NCBI GenBank assembly: GCA_964549595.1
Contig: CAZJWK010000136.1
Location: 1 to 6,267, forward strand
Reading direction: 5' to 3'
Source: CAZQQN01 sp964549595
GTDB lineage: Bacteria > Bacteroidota > Bacteroidia > CAILMK01 > CAYYUA01
DNA length: 6,267 bases
Part shown: piece after piece, positions 6,244 through 6,267 of the stretch
Layout of the letters: each line of letters begins with the position of its first letter
Position numbering within the stretch: the stretch's first letter is position 1
Notes under the pieces: model-generated
The model's database searches: none
Seen by the model: only the letters and a program-made list of their open reading frames with translations
Told to the model about the DNA's origin: nothing
Program-made: the position numbers and the translations under genes

Positions 6244-6267
6244 ATGGATATTCAAAAGGCCCAAAAA
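6244..6267 (+). CDS. Start of a further gene, cut by the window edge (possibly MazG-like pyrophosphohydrolase)
   Basis: An ATG at 6244 opens a frame (MDIQKAQK) that continues past the window end after eight codons. It starts 53 bases after the regulator gene, with a promoter-like box just upstream. From memory, many Bacteroidota MazG-like nucleotide pyrophosphohydrolases begin with a very similar M-x-I-x-x-A-Q string, but eight residues cannot support a family call. Treat the function as unknown. Confidence 0.45.

Overview
The window looks like chromosomal DNA from a member of the phylum Bacteroidota. The evidence is a TonB-dependent receptor with an N-terminal carboxypeptidase-like beta-sandwich domain, a LytS-type histidine kinase paired with a LytTR response regulator, start sites without clear Shine-Dalgarno sequences, and a Bacteroidota-type -7 box (TAnnTTnG) near the right end. 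Genus or family cannot be fixed from this sequence.

Left part (1-1606) is a damaged, repeat-rich junction. It opens with a possible gene tail (to 47). Three related palindromic units of about 62 bp follow: A at 58-107 (lacking its 3' arm), B at 111-175 and C at 863-925. Between B and C, on the minus strand, lies a decayed Y1/HUH transposase of the REP-associated (RAYT) type, with two in-frame stop codons but an otherwise readable frame. Six bases beyond unit C begins the 3' part of an ABC importer ATPase gene. It keeps the LSGGQ signature, Walker B, H-loop and TOBE domain but has lost the start, Walker A and Q-loop. The missing 5' half is not on the other side of the repeat/RAYT block, so the layout fits a rearrangement at the repeat better than a simple insertion.

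Right part (1607-6267) is intact. A TonB-dependent outer-membrane receptor (1793-4192) without a SusD partner is followed by a strong intergenic hairpin (4205-4260). Next comes a tightly coupled two-component pair: a four-helix membrane sensor kinase of the LytS/YpdA class (4379-5428) and, three bases later, a CheY-LytTR DNA-binding regulator (5432-6190). Another gene begins at 6244 and runs off the window.

How the genes may work together (inference): the kinase and regulator certainly form one signalling pair by family and spacing. Their place next to the receptor suggests that they control it or respond to the same envelope condition, but nothing in the sequence proves this. The most unusual signal is the palindromic repeat family around the dead RAYT, which abuts a truncated host gene. 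It resembles a REP/REPIN-like system, and I do not recognise this particular repeat.
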